Assembly (NCBI GenBank): GCA_022829145.1
Contig: CM040758.1
Span: forward strand, 22,810,575 to 22,874,574
Length of the DNA: 64,000 nt
Source: Albula goreensis
Lineage: Eukaryota > Chordata > Actinopteri > Albuliformes > Albulidae
Reading direction: 5' to 3'
Part shown: in pieces, positions 1-27,788 of the stretch
How the letters are laid out: each line of letters starts with the position of its first letter
Position numbering within the stretch: position 1 is the stretch's first letter
Program-made: the position numbers and the translations under genes
The notes under the pieces: generated by a model
Database searches by the model: none
Told to the model about the DNA's origin: nothing
Seen by the model: only the letters and a program-made list of their open reading frames with translations

Positions 1-2978
1 TCCCGTTTAACCATGCTGCTACACTCTGACAGCCATGCTTAGCCTCCTGTAGCACTGCTGTCATACTCCAGTCAGCATGTAAGCCCAGCCTCTTGCAATG
101 CTGTCATTCTGTGCTCTGCTCTGCTCTAATCATGTAAGCCCATCCAGTGGCTATGCTGTCATACTTGATTTACTACATGAACCTAGTCATGCTGTCTCAC
201 CCTCCTCCCCTCGTAAGCCTCTCCTCTAATAAGTCCATCCAGTCCAATAGCAGTGCTGTTAGATGATATATGGCAAAAGCCCGTCCTGTAGTAACACTCC
301 TCTGCTCTGTTCACCATACAAAACCATCCTGTGGTAATGCTAACATGCTTTACTTACCTTGTCCCAATCCTGCCAATCCGATACTGTTGCAGCCATAACC
401 ATAATCTCCCACAGCGCCATTATCATTGAGTATCAATGGACGGCTGCCATGATTGAGTGTCTCTGGTCAGCTGTACTCATCGAGTGTCTACAGTCAGCGG
501 CCATTGTGCCAGTGTAAGGACCTCTCTTACATTTACAGTCGGAGCAATGTATTTACCCAAAGTGGAATAGTCACATCCCTTAAAACCAGCAACCGTTATT
601 CGCAGTAGATCTGCCAGACCTCAGGAGACTTTCAGCAGTACTTCATCCTTTTTTTAAAGTAGGGAAAAAAACATTTTAAAAGTAGGTTTTCTTCTAAAAA
701 TACATAAATAATATAAATAATGGTGACAATGGAAATTCTTTGTATGGTCATTGTTGTGCTGTGTGGGCTGATTGGTCCTTATATCTTGGTCTGAGCTGCT
801 CGGCATTATGTCTCCGACACGGGGCCGCCAGAGAAGAGACCTCCTCACCTGCATGTCAGCACAATTTATGTGCCCTTCATTTTTTCAGACTGAGGGGGAT
901 TCATCAAAAGAACACTTCTCCTTTTTTTTTTTTTCCTCGCGCCTGTGTGTATCTGCTCTTGGCCCCACTCAGGAATTACGTATGCCTCTCAGGAATGGGA
1001 AGGCCATTTTAGCCTCGGCCTGTCTCAACCCCTCTCCGAGGAAAGAGAGGAGATGAGGGCATGTGTGTCTGAGATGACTGAGACATTGTTCTCTTTCATG
1101 CATGGGGCACACCCACGCCGTCCTCTGGTCGGTGTAATGAATTTATTACCCACTTCCTGATAACGTGCATTAGTGCATCATCCTGTGGTGAGGCTTGCCC
1201 CTGGCTTAAAACCTCACCTGACACTTTCAGACAGACAGGCGGTCCCTCTGAAATGATGTCATCCACTGTGGAACACCAGACGCACCTTGCCAATATCCTG
1301 GGTACCTGTTACACCACATGCTATTAGGCCTTATGGCCTTGTATAAACACCTGTTGACATCTCCTTTGCACTAACACTAAACTCTAAAGTCAATACTGGC
1401 ACAGTTATCCTAGGCTGATAAGAGTGTCAGCAACTGTAAATGCCCAAGAAAGGCTTGTTACTTCATGAAGGCAGTCAGAATAATTAGAATTAGTGTTTGT
1501 TATCAGTTGAAATGGACTACGTGCCCTGCAAACTTTATTTCACTTTTGACTGGCTTCTGTGAAACAACATGCGCTATATGTCCTGAACCCTGTTCATCTC
1601 TCTGCTCATTTCTTAAAGTCATTGCTCAATAGGATGGTGGTTGTTGCAGAACACACTCCCCTGTGCGGGCTTGCTCTTGCAAATCTCATTCTTGGTGAGA
1701 GTGCTCTGGTATGCTGTGGTCTCTCAGACATTCTTGTCCCGACTTGCGAAGAGGAGTCACACTTACTGATAATCTGTCAGAGTGCGCAGCTGTTCCAAGT
1801 GTTTTTTTTTTTTTTTTTTTGTTGCATTAACTGTTTGCATAATCTGTTATGTGTTTTATTCAATCAATTTTAATTGCCTGTGGGTTTGTATACCCGCACC
1901 CTCATCCTTATGGTAAGCTACAAACAGATTCTGAAATTTTACTCCTAGCATTGACAGAGGTAAAAAAGAATAACAATTTATCATGCACATCTACAAAAAA
2001 ACAGCATCATGTGTTTTCACCCAAGAGGGTAAAGACATTTACATATAATTTAGCAGACACTTTTAATTCAAAAAAAAAAAAAAACAGGCTATCCAATGTT
2101 TTATGAAATTACATCACCAAAACTTGGGATGTATTTACACCAAAATATGTTGTTCTTTTCAGTTTTCAGTTTGTTTCAGTCTGTAATCATCCAGATTACT
2201 ATTTGAATAACTTTTAAAATGTAAGTGAAAATGGTCTATTTTTCAGGTTTGATCATTTTACCCTGTGCATTACTAATAGTGGTAGTAGTAGGTAGTGGAT
2301 CATCACCAAGTGGGCTATTTATAGCTGCCAAAAAATTGTTTTCATTTATGAAATGGCTTGTCAAACAAAAATGTAAACAAATCTGAAAAGAATCTGAAAT
2401 CATTTAAAATTTTGCTGATGTAACATCTGATGCCGATCGATTTAGAAACATTCTTTTGCAGGTACTGTTATTCATTGTGCACAGAATAAAAATGTGTGGA
2501 TATGTAGCCGTACCTTAACAGTATAATACAAAAATTTAAGTCAAACTTGGTGTTTGGGATCCACATGTCAACTGTAAATCCATGGATAGTGTAGAAAATT
2601 AAACGTGATTAATTTGGCATTGCACCAGGCAGTTAGTGTCCTGGAAGGCTGCCATCTTAATTTAATGATAGCAAATAAAGGGCCTTGAAGGGAATACTGT
2701 TTCTACGTGTAAGAGCACATGAATCTGAGGCTGTAAAGTTTGTGTGGTGTTTGCATACTGTGGGTTGTGGGCTTTTGTGTGGGTCATATCTGGATTTCAG
2801 TTTGCTGGCATGGATTTAATGAAGGATAAATGCACCGCTTTCTATTTGTGACTTCATGTTTTTTAAATATTTATGACATTGCGCTCAGTCTGGACATTCA
2901 ACAAGGAATTATTCTAGAGTCCATTCAAAACAATGGACAAACACTTTCATTGAGAGAAAATACAGACACAATTTCATT

Positions 2979-3018
<40 letters not shown>

Positions 3019-3573
3019 GACACACACACTCACACACAGACTCGCATTGACAGAGAGATACGGACAGTAGCGGTCTAGTAGAGTGCAGTGCAAGCATGTG
3101 ACCTCTGTGACTGTGATCAGTGAAAAGTTCATTATCCTGGTGGCGAGATGCTGGACAGATCTCTAAGGAGCCAGGTCATGGCTGGTCAAGATTAAGAGAG
3201 AAGTTTTGGCAACTCAAGAGCTATAGATGTGGTCCAGCCATTTAGTTAGTATGGGTGTGAGTGTGGGATTTTAACTTGGGGAGGGGGTGTAGGAGTAGCT
3301 ATGGTATAGGTTTTCCCACGTGGGGGATGTGGATGGGGCCATGATGTTTAGCATAGTGATCCATAGCTGTGGTCTGGGCAATTAGTATGGGAGGTGTGTG
3401 TTTGGGTGTGGTCTTGGTTTTTAACTGTAGCTTGGTTAGCATAGGGAGTTCAGTTGTAGAAGTCGTCTAAGCTCTTTGTATGTGGGTGTAAGTGTTATTG
3501 TTTAGCTCCGGGGTGTAGTCAGGGTGTTTACTGGATGCACCCAGGACGTTAAAGTTTCTGTCTCTCCTGTCAG
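1..3573 (+). other. Upstream intron of coro2a (no coding exon found)
   Basis: A 3.6-kb stretch before the first recognisable coro2a exon. The coronin N-terminus (about 67 residues in human CORO2A, before the exon starting TGKVDP) should lie upstream of position 3574, but I found no exon for it here, so the window most likely begins inside an intron. Visible contents are a degenerate tandem repeat of 'tgctgtcat' and 'catgtaagccc' phrases over about 1-330, T- and A-homopolymers (about 1801-1820 and 2071-2084), and a (CA)n tract near 2980-3012. Short open frames are unrelated to coronin and look random. Confidence 0.6.
2980..3012. repeat. (CA)n microsatellite
   Basis: A CA dinucleotide run in the first visible coro2a intron, continuing as interrupted 'cacaca' phrases to about 3039. 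Confidence 0.9.
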
Positions 3574-9254
<5,681 letters not shown>

Positions 9255-10510
9255 CCACCACCGGAATCCCCCACCCTGTCTCCCTCCGATCACCCCCTTC
9301 CCCACCCCACCCCTGCACAGCTCCAACTCATGCACCTAACCCTCATCTCAGTCCTGCTCCCCCTAACCACTCCCGCCCCCTACCCCCCCAACAAATGTCT
9401 GACATCTTTTTTTAACCTAACTTCATGGACTTCAGGCTCTTTGTTCTTGTATTGTCTGTATGCTTCATCAGAGTATGCAAGTCTGTTTTTTTTTCCTCCT
9501 CCATCTTAGTTTTACATGCCCTTCCATTGAAAATCTGTTGGTGCCTATCCTGAATGGATAACACAGACATCTTTTGGACAGAGGACTGGATGGACTACAC
9601 CTGGTTGTACAAAACACTGAATTTTTTTTCTAAGCTTTAGTCAGTACCGTGTAGCATCACCGGGAAAGGGCTGGTATGCTGAGCTGTGTCTGAATGGATA
9701 ATGGATGTATTTATACTACAATGAAAGTGAGAGGTTTATGTCAGATATACTGCTGTGGAAGTGGGGCTGTCCAGCTTTTATTATTTGCAGTCGCAGAATT
9801 TGATTTTAAAAATTGCAATTATTTATTTGTTTTGTTTTTATATTGGGAGAAAAAGCCAAAAGTACAATTGTGGATGATCATAAACTGCACTGCCTTCAAA
9901 GAACAAAGTAATAATTCTGTCATGTGAAGATTACTGTTGCTGGGTAACCAGCTTTTAACCAGGTAAATAAGAACTGCGGCATCTTCTCTCACAGACACAC
10001 TACACACACACACACACCTGTCAAAGGTACAATGCCCGAGTGGTTTAATATTGGGAATGTCTTGCACCAAATGTAAGAAAGTTCTGTTCAGTTCCACCTT
10101 TTACTAGATTAAATTACTTAAAAGTTTATTTTTGTTTACATTGAATTCATTATGGGTGAGAGTTAAAGTAAAATACTAGCCATTTAATATTAGCTGGTGG
10201 AGAGGTGAGGATTTTAAGAGATACGAGTGTTAAGCTTTGAGAGCGTTAAGCTTTTCAAGGTGTCATTTGGATCGCCTGAGTGAGAAAGACTGCCGTTCAC
10301 TGACGTCACAGATTAACAAAGCGATGTCCACTGGGAAAGGGTTCACCAATTCTTCATAACATTTCACCACAGCGAAGGACTGCATCTCTTCCACTGCGAC
10401 TTTTGTAAATGGTGAACACAGCCTTTTGCAGAGAACTGAATTTAAAGAGCTGTTGCTATGTACAAATATGACATATAGGGAATTCAATAAATATTTTGTT
10501 AACTCTTGAC
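9255..10510 (+). other. coro2a 3' untranslated region
   Basis: Sequence after the TGA at 9252-9254. It starts C-rich (about 9255-9395), then becomes AT-rich, and reaches an AATAAA at 10486-10491 that is the first full canonical signal on this strand. A 3'UTR of about 1.25 kb is inferred. It contains a consensus TGACGTCA at 10301-10308 and a short CA run near 10000-10015. Short open frames here are not considered genes. Confidence 0.55.
10486..10491 (+). terminator. Probable coro2a polyadenylation signal
   Basis: Canonical AATAAA followed by a T-rich stretch ('atattttgtt'), about 1.23 kb after the coro2a stop codon. Cleavage would be expected near 10505-10515. Confidence 0.5.
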
Positions 10511-10511
10511 T

Positions 10512-12779
10512 TGTGCATGTATTCCAGTGTGTTTGGGACAGGGGGATTCTGAAGAGGGAACTCTTACTTGTATACATTAAGATATGTGTACCTGTTAAAG
10601 ACACTCTGCTCAGAGATTACTACACACGGTATCCAAATAGACGTCACATTTGGCAGATGGAGATTGAGCTTCAAATAGAGTAATGTATGGTTAGTCTTCT
10701 AATTAGTTACCATGTAAAGCTGAGTCCCGTTCATGAGTAACTCCATATCGCCATTATCTGTTTCAACTGAGTGTCGAGCCGCTGTGTCCTGCATATTGAT
10801 TATCACTGTCAATGAATGTTTCTAAACCAGTAGCTCCAAAAAGTAAAAAGAAAAGCCGATATGCAGTTATAAGCATCCCACAGACATCAGTGGTATTGAG
10901 TAGGACGTTTATTTTTTTCAAAATGAAAGTGCAGTAGAACTAAGTCAATACTCTGTAAAAACATTCAACGGGGGTACTTCCATGTCAGCTGCCAATATAA
11001 CTTACAACACACCATAGCTGTGTTTCCTATGGTTTCAGTGCTAGATGAACGGTAATCTGTTAGTAAATCCATTGGCTGTTAAAAAAAAATCAGCTATTTG
11101 CAGTGAACGATAACACACTGTGCATGACACCAGCCAGTGGCTTTTGTGTACATTCCTGAAACAAACTCGGGGCAATTGTGAGCATGCCACTGCCTCGGAC
11201 CGTTGCAAGTTGCAACATGGGCTGTGTATGACAATGTGAGGGCAGGCCTGCACCAGTGCAGCATTAATCTACCATCAAATGAGGAACTTACAACTTCCCA
11301 GCGATATACAGACAACAGATACTAAGCTCTCGGTGTACTGGTGAGCACCGTGGACGTCAGGTACCACAGCCGGGAGCTGCAGCACAAAGGCAACCTCCAC
11401 AGACTGGAATTCCGCCACGGCCTTAAAAACATCTTCAGCTGAAGAGATGAGTTACGAAATTCCAGCATATACAGGAGATCCCCAGGAACAGGTTTACCCA
11501 CATTTGATCTACAGGTTTAGGGTTCAGGGGCATGTTTTTAACCTCGGAAGATAATGAGGGGGAAGATCAATATAGATCCCTCTCCCATTGTATCACTTCA
11601 GAGTGAAGAGGCCTACCTGTACGCTTGGTGGAAAATTGCATGCCCTTGAGGGGGGCGGGGGAGCACTTTCACTCTCCCCATGGTAGTCTACAGGCAACTT
11701 CAAGCAACAATTTGAGCTCAAAGCTTTTTCTGTACTTCCTTTGCTGCCACTACTTCCTGTTTTTGTGGTTGAAAACAGCACAGAAACTGCAGTGCACGTT
11801 TCATTCTTCTTTTGCACTTCTTGACAGATCAGTCAGTACTCCTAGGTGGACAGAAGCACTCAATGGCCTCAAACCTCCTACCCGGGAATTCAGAGGGGGC
11901 TGGGATGCTACTCAACACACATAAAAGCAGTTGATTCAACCATTAACTTCTCCTGATTTCTTGGCACAGAACTGACTTTGGAACTTACAAAAATTTCTTT
12001 ATAAAAAAAAAAAAACAAAAGTAGCAGCTGTGGAGCGCTGACATGGTTTTGTGAAAGGGTTAGGGTACTTTCTGTTGTCTAATAACTTACTGTTAAAACC
12101 CTTGATGGATGAATACATTTTTAAAAATTTGATAAGATAAACAAGCATCCTTGCAGCAGGAGTATCATCCCCACTGCACAGGATTTACAGAGTTAAGCCA
12201 ACTGTGTTCCTGCAGTTTTTCTGTTGGGTATGTTTTAGTAATAATTGAAGCGTATGAGTTCATTTGGAGGAATGGGATTTGCCATACTGCATTACAGCGC
12301 TTCCTAAACACCTGAACTATACACTTCAGACCATGGTATCCAAGAATGCTTTCACTTCCAGTTTCTTACCTTTGATTTTTCATTCTTGTCAATCTCTTAA
12401 CAGCTGCAAAATGTGTTACCCTTCCAGTCTTTCATTGCCAAATTGTTTCATGGTAATTTTACTGGTGCCCTTATTAAATGATGTACACAACACAAATACA
12501 CGCAACTCAAATGTGTTAGTTTGCATTGTCATCTTTGTGTTATTTCTTTAACAAAATAAAATATTTCACGACATACACAAGATCATAGAAAAAAACGAAC
12601 AAATGAAATAGATTTTTTTTCCTGCATTTGTCTATACGGTTATTGTGAATCCCTGGTTTAGCAAACTCGTGCCCCTCAGTCAACATGAGGGGGCGAGGAC
12701 GTGCTGACGAAGCTAACACATACATCTCATTCTGGAACCTCTGACACCGGATTAGAGAAAATCATAGCAGGGAGAGCAA
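10512..12779. other. Intergenic gap between convergent coro2a and anp32b
   Basis: A gap of 2.3 kb between the two inferred 3' ends. No exon matching NANS or TRIM14, which lie between these genes in human, was recognised. A GC-richer segment at about 11320-11560 stays open for 40-60 codons in more than one frame but matches no family I know. Minus-strand AATAAA equivalents also occur near 10909, so a longer antisense 3'UTR cannot be excluded. Confidence 0.5.
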
Positions 12780-13233
12780 AGCGCAAAATGTTAAGATTTT
12801 ATTTACAAAGGTTTGTCGACTTACAGAAAGTAAAAATGTAGCTACAACTTTGATTTGTGCAACAGGTAGCCACACCAAAAATCATGGCTTACCCATTGCC
12901 CTTTGTTGCTATAGCAATAATCTTAATGGGGGAGGGAGAAAAATAACCCAAAAAAAAAAAAAAAAAAAAAAACAAAAAAAAAAAATAAATCCTCCAACAA
13001 AATATTAAAAGCAGAGATCCCAAACTAGATACCAGTCCCCAAAGTCCTGACGTGGATTTACACAAAGGATTGAGTGTGAACGTGTGGAAATCAAGAGTGG
13101 CGCGCTGCTCCATTCACACTCGTACAGCTGCAACCTGCCCAGCTCGGGTCCACTCCCTTACAGCGGGGACACACAGGAGAGGAAGCCAGGGGACAGGGAA
13201 GGGTCGGTAACTGACTGGCCCGTCGGTTCGCTT
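12780..13233 (-). other. anp32b 3' untranslated region
   Basis: About 450 bp between the TAA at 13234-13236 and the minus-strand AATAAA (TTTATT on plus at 12798-12803). It contains a long homopolymer region (A-rich on plus, 12950-12985; U-rich in the transcript). Confidence 0.6.
12798..12803 (-). terminator. Probable anp32b polyadenylation signal
   Basis: AATAAA on the minus strand, about 430 bp downstream of the stop codon and the first canonical hexamer after it. Confidence 0.55.
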
Positions 13234-22723
<9,490 letters not shown>

Positions 22724-22990
22724 CTTCCCCTTTAAAAGTTTTTTTTTTCCTCTTGGGTTTTGGTGGAATTTTTATTCAATCCAAAAGGCAGAGAGATGCC
22801 CTAATGGAGGGAGAGAATGCAACTGTAAAATGAACTGAGCCAGCCAAACGCCAAGTTACTCAGGGAGAGGAGAAACCATGGAGGGAAACGGCACTCAAAC
22901 AGATATATACTCAATACCGCCATCTGTGGCCAGAAACGCCCATTGCAATTAAACAGGCAATGCAGTCGCTGAGCACGACGCGTCTTACTT
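22724..22990 (-). promoter_or_regulatory. anp32b 5'UTR and core promoter region
   Basis: Upstream of the ATG at 22723 the minus strand has a purine-rich leader with A and G runs. Further up is a TATA-like 'gtatatatctg' (about 22901-22911) and, beyond it, ATGGCGG (22917-22924 region, YY1-like). If the TATA-like word is used, transcription would start near 22875 and the 5'UTR would be about 150 nt. The position is inferred; no transcript data were available. Confidence 0.4.
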
Positions 22991-25900
22991 ACAGCCTGCC
23001 CATTCATGCTGTCCACAGTAGAAAAGGAATTAAAAGTAATGCAGTTACCTACTGCTTGTTAGCAAAGTTATCTTTTAATTCATATAATTAAAAAACACAA
23101 TAAATGGATTGGAGTGAATGTACGATCAGCAACTGCATTTGAAAAATAAGATCTAGTGTCACACAAACACAAATGGATTGTTGATATTCAAATGATCTGT
23201 CTACTTTCATGTATTGTTTATCATGACCAACATAATTATGATAATGTTTCATATGCATATGAAAAGAAGCTAATCATTTGTATTTTCTGCACAATACCCT
23301 AAAACCACATTTGCTGCAATATACTGAAAAACACATGAATTGAAGAAGCATGGTACATATTTTGTTCCACATTTGACAAATGCTATAAATTGGAGAGGGA
23401 CATAAAGTCTAGTAATTATGCATCATGTAAAATAGTAATTAAAATGAAGTGAGTGAGATGACTGGCTCAGATGGGTGACTTTGTACATGTATTCATTTTA
23501 AACTGATGCAAGTACAGACAGAAGAACAGTTTTGTCATGGTACCGATTGCAATTAGCAGAGAGGAGGCAGATGGGTGTAACAGAGAAAAGCACCTTCTGG
23601 ACACCTGGGTTTTCTCACTTGCACTGTTTTGCACTTTTGAACTTAGGTTGGACCAATCAATAAATTGCTGCTGGTACAGCTTAACCTTTTCAGTCACTGT
23701 CACATCAGTGCTGCCTAAAGAAGTGTGAAGTTGAAATGCATCGCGCACACTCAAGTACAGGTGCAACCAAGCCTGTATGCTCCATGCCTGCTATAATTTT
23801 TCGGAACTGTTTTAAGTAACTAGGTTTTGAACCTCCAGAAAATAATAAACACAGCTTCTTGCATACAATCCTTTTCTTTGTCTGCCTTTTAATTCACACA
23901 ACAGTATATATTACAGCTTTGGGTATAGACTGCCATGATTATTGTAAAGTTTTTGTATCAGTACACATTTATTTTGGAGGTAAAAGTACTATGTTTTAAT
24001 CAGACCGCTCACTTGCAGTGTTCGAACCCATGGCTTTAACTGCTATGTTCCGTGTGTCCACTGGGGATTGCTGTGGTCACTGTGCTGATGTGTCTTCAAA
24101 GTCCATCCAACAACTTTCTGCAGCAGAAAAAGTCTGTAACTTAATGGTTGATAATGTCTCCTAAGGGGACATTAAAAATTCCCTGAAAGAAATGAATAAA
24201 CACAGAACCCTTACACCGCATGGTACATGATGAATGCTGATTTGAGCTTTAAACCTCTTAGATAAAACTACAACTTAAGGCCCAGTTTTCAATCAGGAAA
24301 GTTTCTGAAGTTGGAACATTTATGGTTCAGACCAATACTGAGAAATGACTGCGTATGTTAGCCAGTAGCTGATAAGACCAATGAAGCACACACAGTACTC
24401 AGCCATGGGGCCCCCTGTGTAGGCTGGATTTCATTTAAAAATGACTGCCACCCTTGCATAGGAAGAAATGTTAATTGATCTTTATCAGGCATCTATAATC
24501 CAGAACCCACATGAAACACATCTGGATTAGTCTATTATAATGGTAGTCTTGGTCTTTACAGAGAAATCAGCAGTGCAGCTACAACTATTATTATAATACA
24601 GCACCCAGGGTTGCCTAGGTGACAGTGCACTGGGGATATTCGTTTGCAACACTCCATTGAACAGCAAAGTTCCAGTAGTTACAGAAACCTGTGACTACTT
24701 TTCTGCATTTCTGTAAGAGTGCAAAGTCCAACCATAGGAGCACAGTCTTCAAACTCTGGGCTTTCAACAGTTAAAATTACATAAACAAAAGTAACAGAGT
24801 GAGGAGTGACTCCTCCAGTATACACTGAATTAAAACAAACCACATACAAAACAATAACAAAACAGGTGATGTATCACATGCAGAACACAAAGAAAAGTAC
24901 AAACACAACTACAAATATACCTGCAAGCAGGGATGAAGGGGACTTGCACATACAGCTTGTGCATTTTTCATTGACATATAGGTAAATCACCATTTTTGAA
25001 AATCAAAATGGTGGATGAGTGCATGGTGTAATGAAAAGAAATGTACATCAGGGAAGTCCACAAACCCAAACAGAAAACAAATCTGAAGAAATTTCTTTTC
25101 TTAGCCACTTGCATCAAAATTCACAGGCAAAAACAGTGTTTTCTTAATTATAGCGCCCCCTACCGATGGAATGGCATACATTTTTCTCAGTCGATCAGGA
25201 AGTGGTCCCGATGACAACCCTAAAGTTTGGTTCGAATGCATGGATGTGTTGGTGGGATATGGCATTACTTCCTATACTTCCGCTACATTCGGAAGATATC
25301 CAGTGAACGGTCTTGAATAGCAAAAAAAAAAAAAAAAAAAAAGTATTCGGGAGAAATGGTGTGAAGGTGATTTATGCCAAGTTTCATGATGATTGGCTCA
25401 AAATTTAGGAGGAGATGCATATCAACAGTTTTTGATAAGATTCAAAATGGTGGAAAAATGTTCATGATGGAAAATGATGTCATTGTACTCAGCTTGGTCC
25501 AAGGAATCCATAGAAACCTCTTTTGTGAAAATTGGTCAAGTAGGTCAAAAGTTAAGCACACAATTGTAAGTTCAAATTTGGCCTGATGGTAGCACTAGAG
25601 CAAAGGTAGGTGGTACATGAAATTTGGCTCATTGATATCCAAAGCCTCCTGAATCAGTGTGCCAAATTTCATAAAAAGTGACCACACGGTTCCAGCACTT
25701 CCTACTGAGTTCCATGGCGGAAAAAAATAAGAAAACAAACAAAAACAATAGGTACCTGTGCACCTACGGTGCTCAGCCCCTAATAAAAAAACTCAAAAAC
25801 AAAACGCTGACGTGTTTACAGCAGAATGACACTAGACTACAGGATGAATAAACAATTTGTAAATAAGACTTCAATTTATATATTTGCATTATTATGTTTA

Positions 25901-26640
25901 CTGACATACTTCATATGTTTATGAAGTAAGTTTGGCATGGTGTCAAAGACAGAGTGTTATAATATCAGTGATTATCTTTTTGTCAATACGTCTTTGCACA
26001 GCAGCACGTCTATTGCTAAAACAGAACACTTTGTTCTTGTCATGCACATACAAAACACCAAAACACAGCCATTACACTGAATACACGATATACTTCTTTC
26101 ATGAACTACTTAATTTAACACAAAATATATTGCTTACAAGTGCTTTAGAAATATTTACTTATTTACTAGAAATTATTTTGAAATGTATGAATTTTGGTTG
26201 ATCTCCTTGACTGACAGTGTACTAGATATGACCCCCTCTTATGGCCAGTGACTTAGCTATGTGCTCTGAAATACAAGGTCTGCTGGATGATTTACCAGAA
26301 TAGCATCTTTATAAAGAGTCAATACATTGTGCTATCACTTCATAACAATGCATTGACTGTTTCGTTTTTATTTTATCACTAGAAGTCACCAAAAGAGGTA
26401 CTGGACCAATAGCATGGTTTGGTTATCTTAGCATAGGCCTCAAAAGTCCCTGAAAATGAACAGTCCATGACTGGGGATCCCCCAGTTCAATAAAATGGTT
26501 AATTATCAACATCTTTATCCAAAAACACCACCAGCTAATGAACCAGGGACACACTGCTGACTGGTACCCTCAGAAGAAGTGTATTTGAAAAAAGAAAAAA
26601 GGCTAAACAAACTGTAGAACAAATCCAATCAGTAACTGAC
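22991..26640. other. Intergenic region between anp32b and pla2g12a
   Basis: AT-rich spacer between the anp32b promoter and the inferred pla2g12a 3' end. Apart from the dispersed repeat at 25146-25793 I see no gene. A 'gttcgaaccc' word at about 24018 is not part of a foldable tRNA. Confidence 0.6.
25146..25793. mobile_element. Teleost-type dispersed repeat (non-autonomous element, family not named)
   Basis: A segment of about 650 bp starting 'tagcgccccctaccgatgg' and ending near 'ctacggtgctcagcccctaa'. It has typical inner phrases such as 'gccaagtttcatgatgattgg' and 'ggtcaaaagttaagcac'. From memory this style of sequence is abundant in many teleost genomes, where short genic-looking frames inside it are common false predictions. 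No terminal inverted repeat or target duplication was confirmed. A poly-A tract (25322-25342) sits inside it. Confidence 0.6.
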
Positions 26641-27788
26641 ATACATCCTTAACATTTATTTATTTGGTTGTAAACATTAGTTTAACATATACATTACAAA
26701 TATATTCATTGATATTTTGTCATTTTGAAAAGTTTGCTGCTCCATTTTATTGCATAGTACCTAAAAAAGCACAGGTTTGGAATTTGTTTTCCTTTTTGAA
26801 TTGATTGACATATAACTGACAAAGCTTGAACTGAACCTGAGAAAGACAGCAGAAGAATGGAACATTAGTTGTCCTTTTCTACCCACAAGTACAAAAACAT
26901 AGTACACAGTATAGAAATACATAGAAGAACTACAGTAGTTTTTTTCCTGTTGATTATGTTGGCTTCATTTATTCACTGAAAACACGGTTTAGCTTATTAT
27001 AAATCAACTTCTTTAATGAAAATTAGCACAGAGAGCAGCTAGCAGTCAAATTTATGAGTAAGTAATCAAATTTCACATGAGACAGTACCTACAAAACTAT
27101 AAAGATGAGGAAGTATACTTTAAAAACCCATTACATCTAAGATTTTAAATAGCCTAATTTTCATTTTCTAGGTAAATTCGGCACAATAATACAGACAATG
27201 CTGTCGAGTTGCTAGGGAAACAAGGAAAAAAAAATTGCTGGCTGCTCAACTTTATCACACCAGCCGCTGCTGTCTGTTGTGTCATGGCATGTGAAAAATA
27301 TAGAATACTGGTCCAGTTTTTCCATTGGTATTAGGAAAAAGCACGTGGCTACCCAATTACAGGATGAGGGGAGGATGTTTGACTCCTCATCCAAAACACA
27401 ACCCCAACCCTAAATTACGGGGAAGGCAGCAAGGACATAGACCTTCCCTTTTTAAACAAAATCATCAGACCAAGGCAGCAGAATTCCCACAAAGGAGTAA
27501 AGGCACTGTAAAACAAACAAAAACAGGTAAATCAGCAAAATACTGACACGACACATCCCTGCTGACCGAGCTCCTTTCCACCATGGTGGGACTCAAAAGC
27601 AACGCGTCCAAGTGGAGATACTGATGCATACGATGCTGAAAACCAGCTCCTTTGAACATCATTCCTTGGCAACCATATTCCCTGCACATTTCCATAGCAA
27701 CCATGTTCACCAGGGGTATGGAACCTTCCCTGAGTGGAAGGGACGTCCATCATGTGTCTTGCATCCCAGAACCCCACCCAGGTGCCCC
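26641..27788 (-). other. pla2g12a 3' untranslated region (extent uncertain)
   Basis: Sequence downstream of the pla2g12a stop at 27789-27791. Minus-strand AATAAA hexamers occur at 26968-26973 and in a doublet at 26655-26664, so the UTR is about 0.8 or 1.1 kb. No other coding exon is recognised. Confidence 0.4.
26655..26664 (-). terminator. Candidate pla2g12a polyadenylation signals (overlapping pair)
   Basis: Two overlapping TTTATT words on plus (AATAAA on minus). An alternative, closer signal lies at 26968-26973. Confidence 0.35.

Noticed and set aside
24005-24060. Possible tRNA around 'gttcgaaccc'
   Set aside because: The T-arm stem does not pair, and there is no A box or acceptor stem on either strand.
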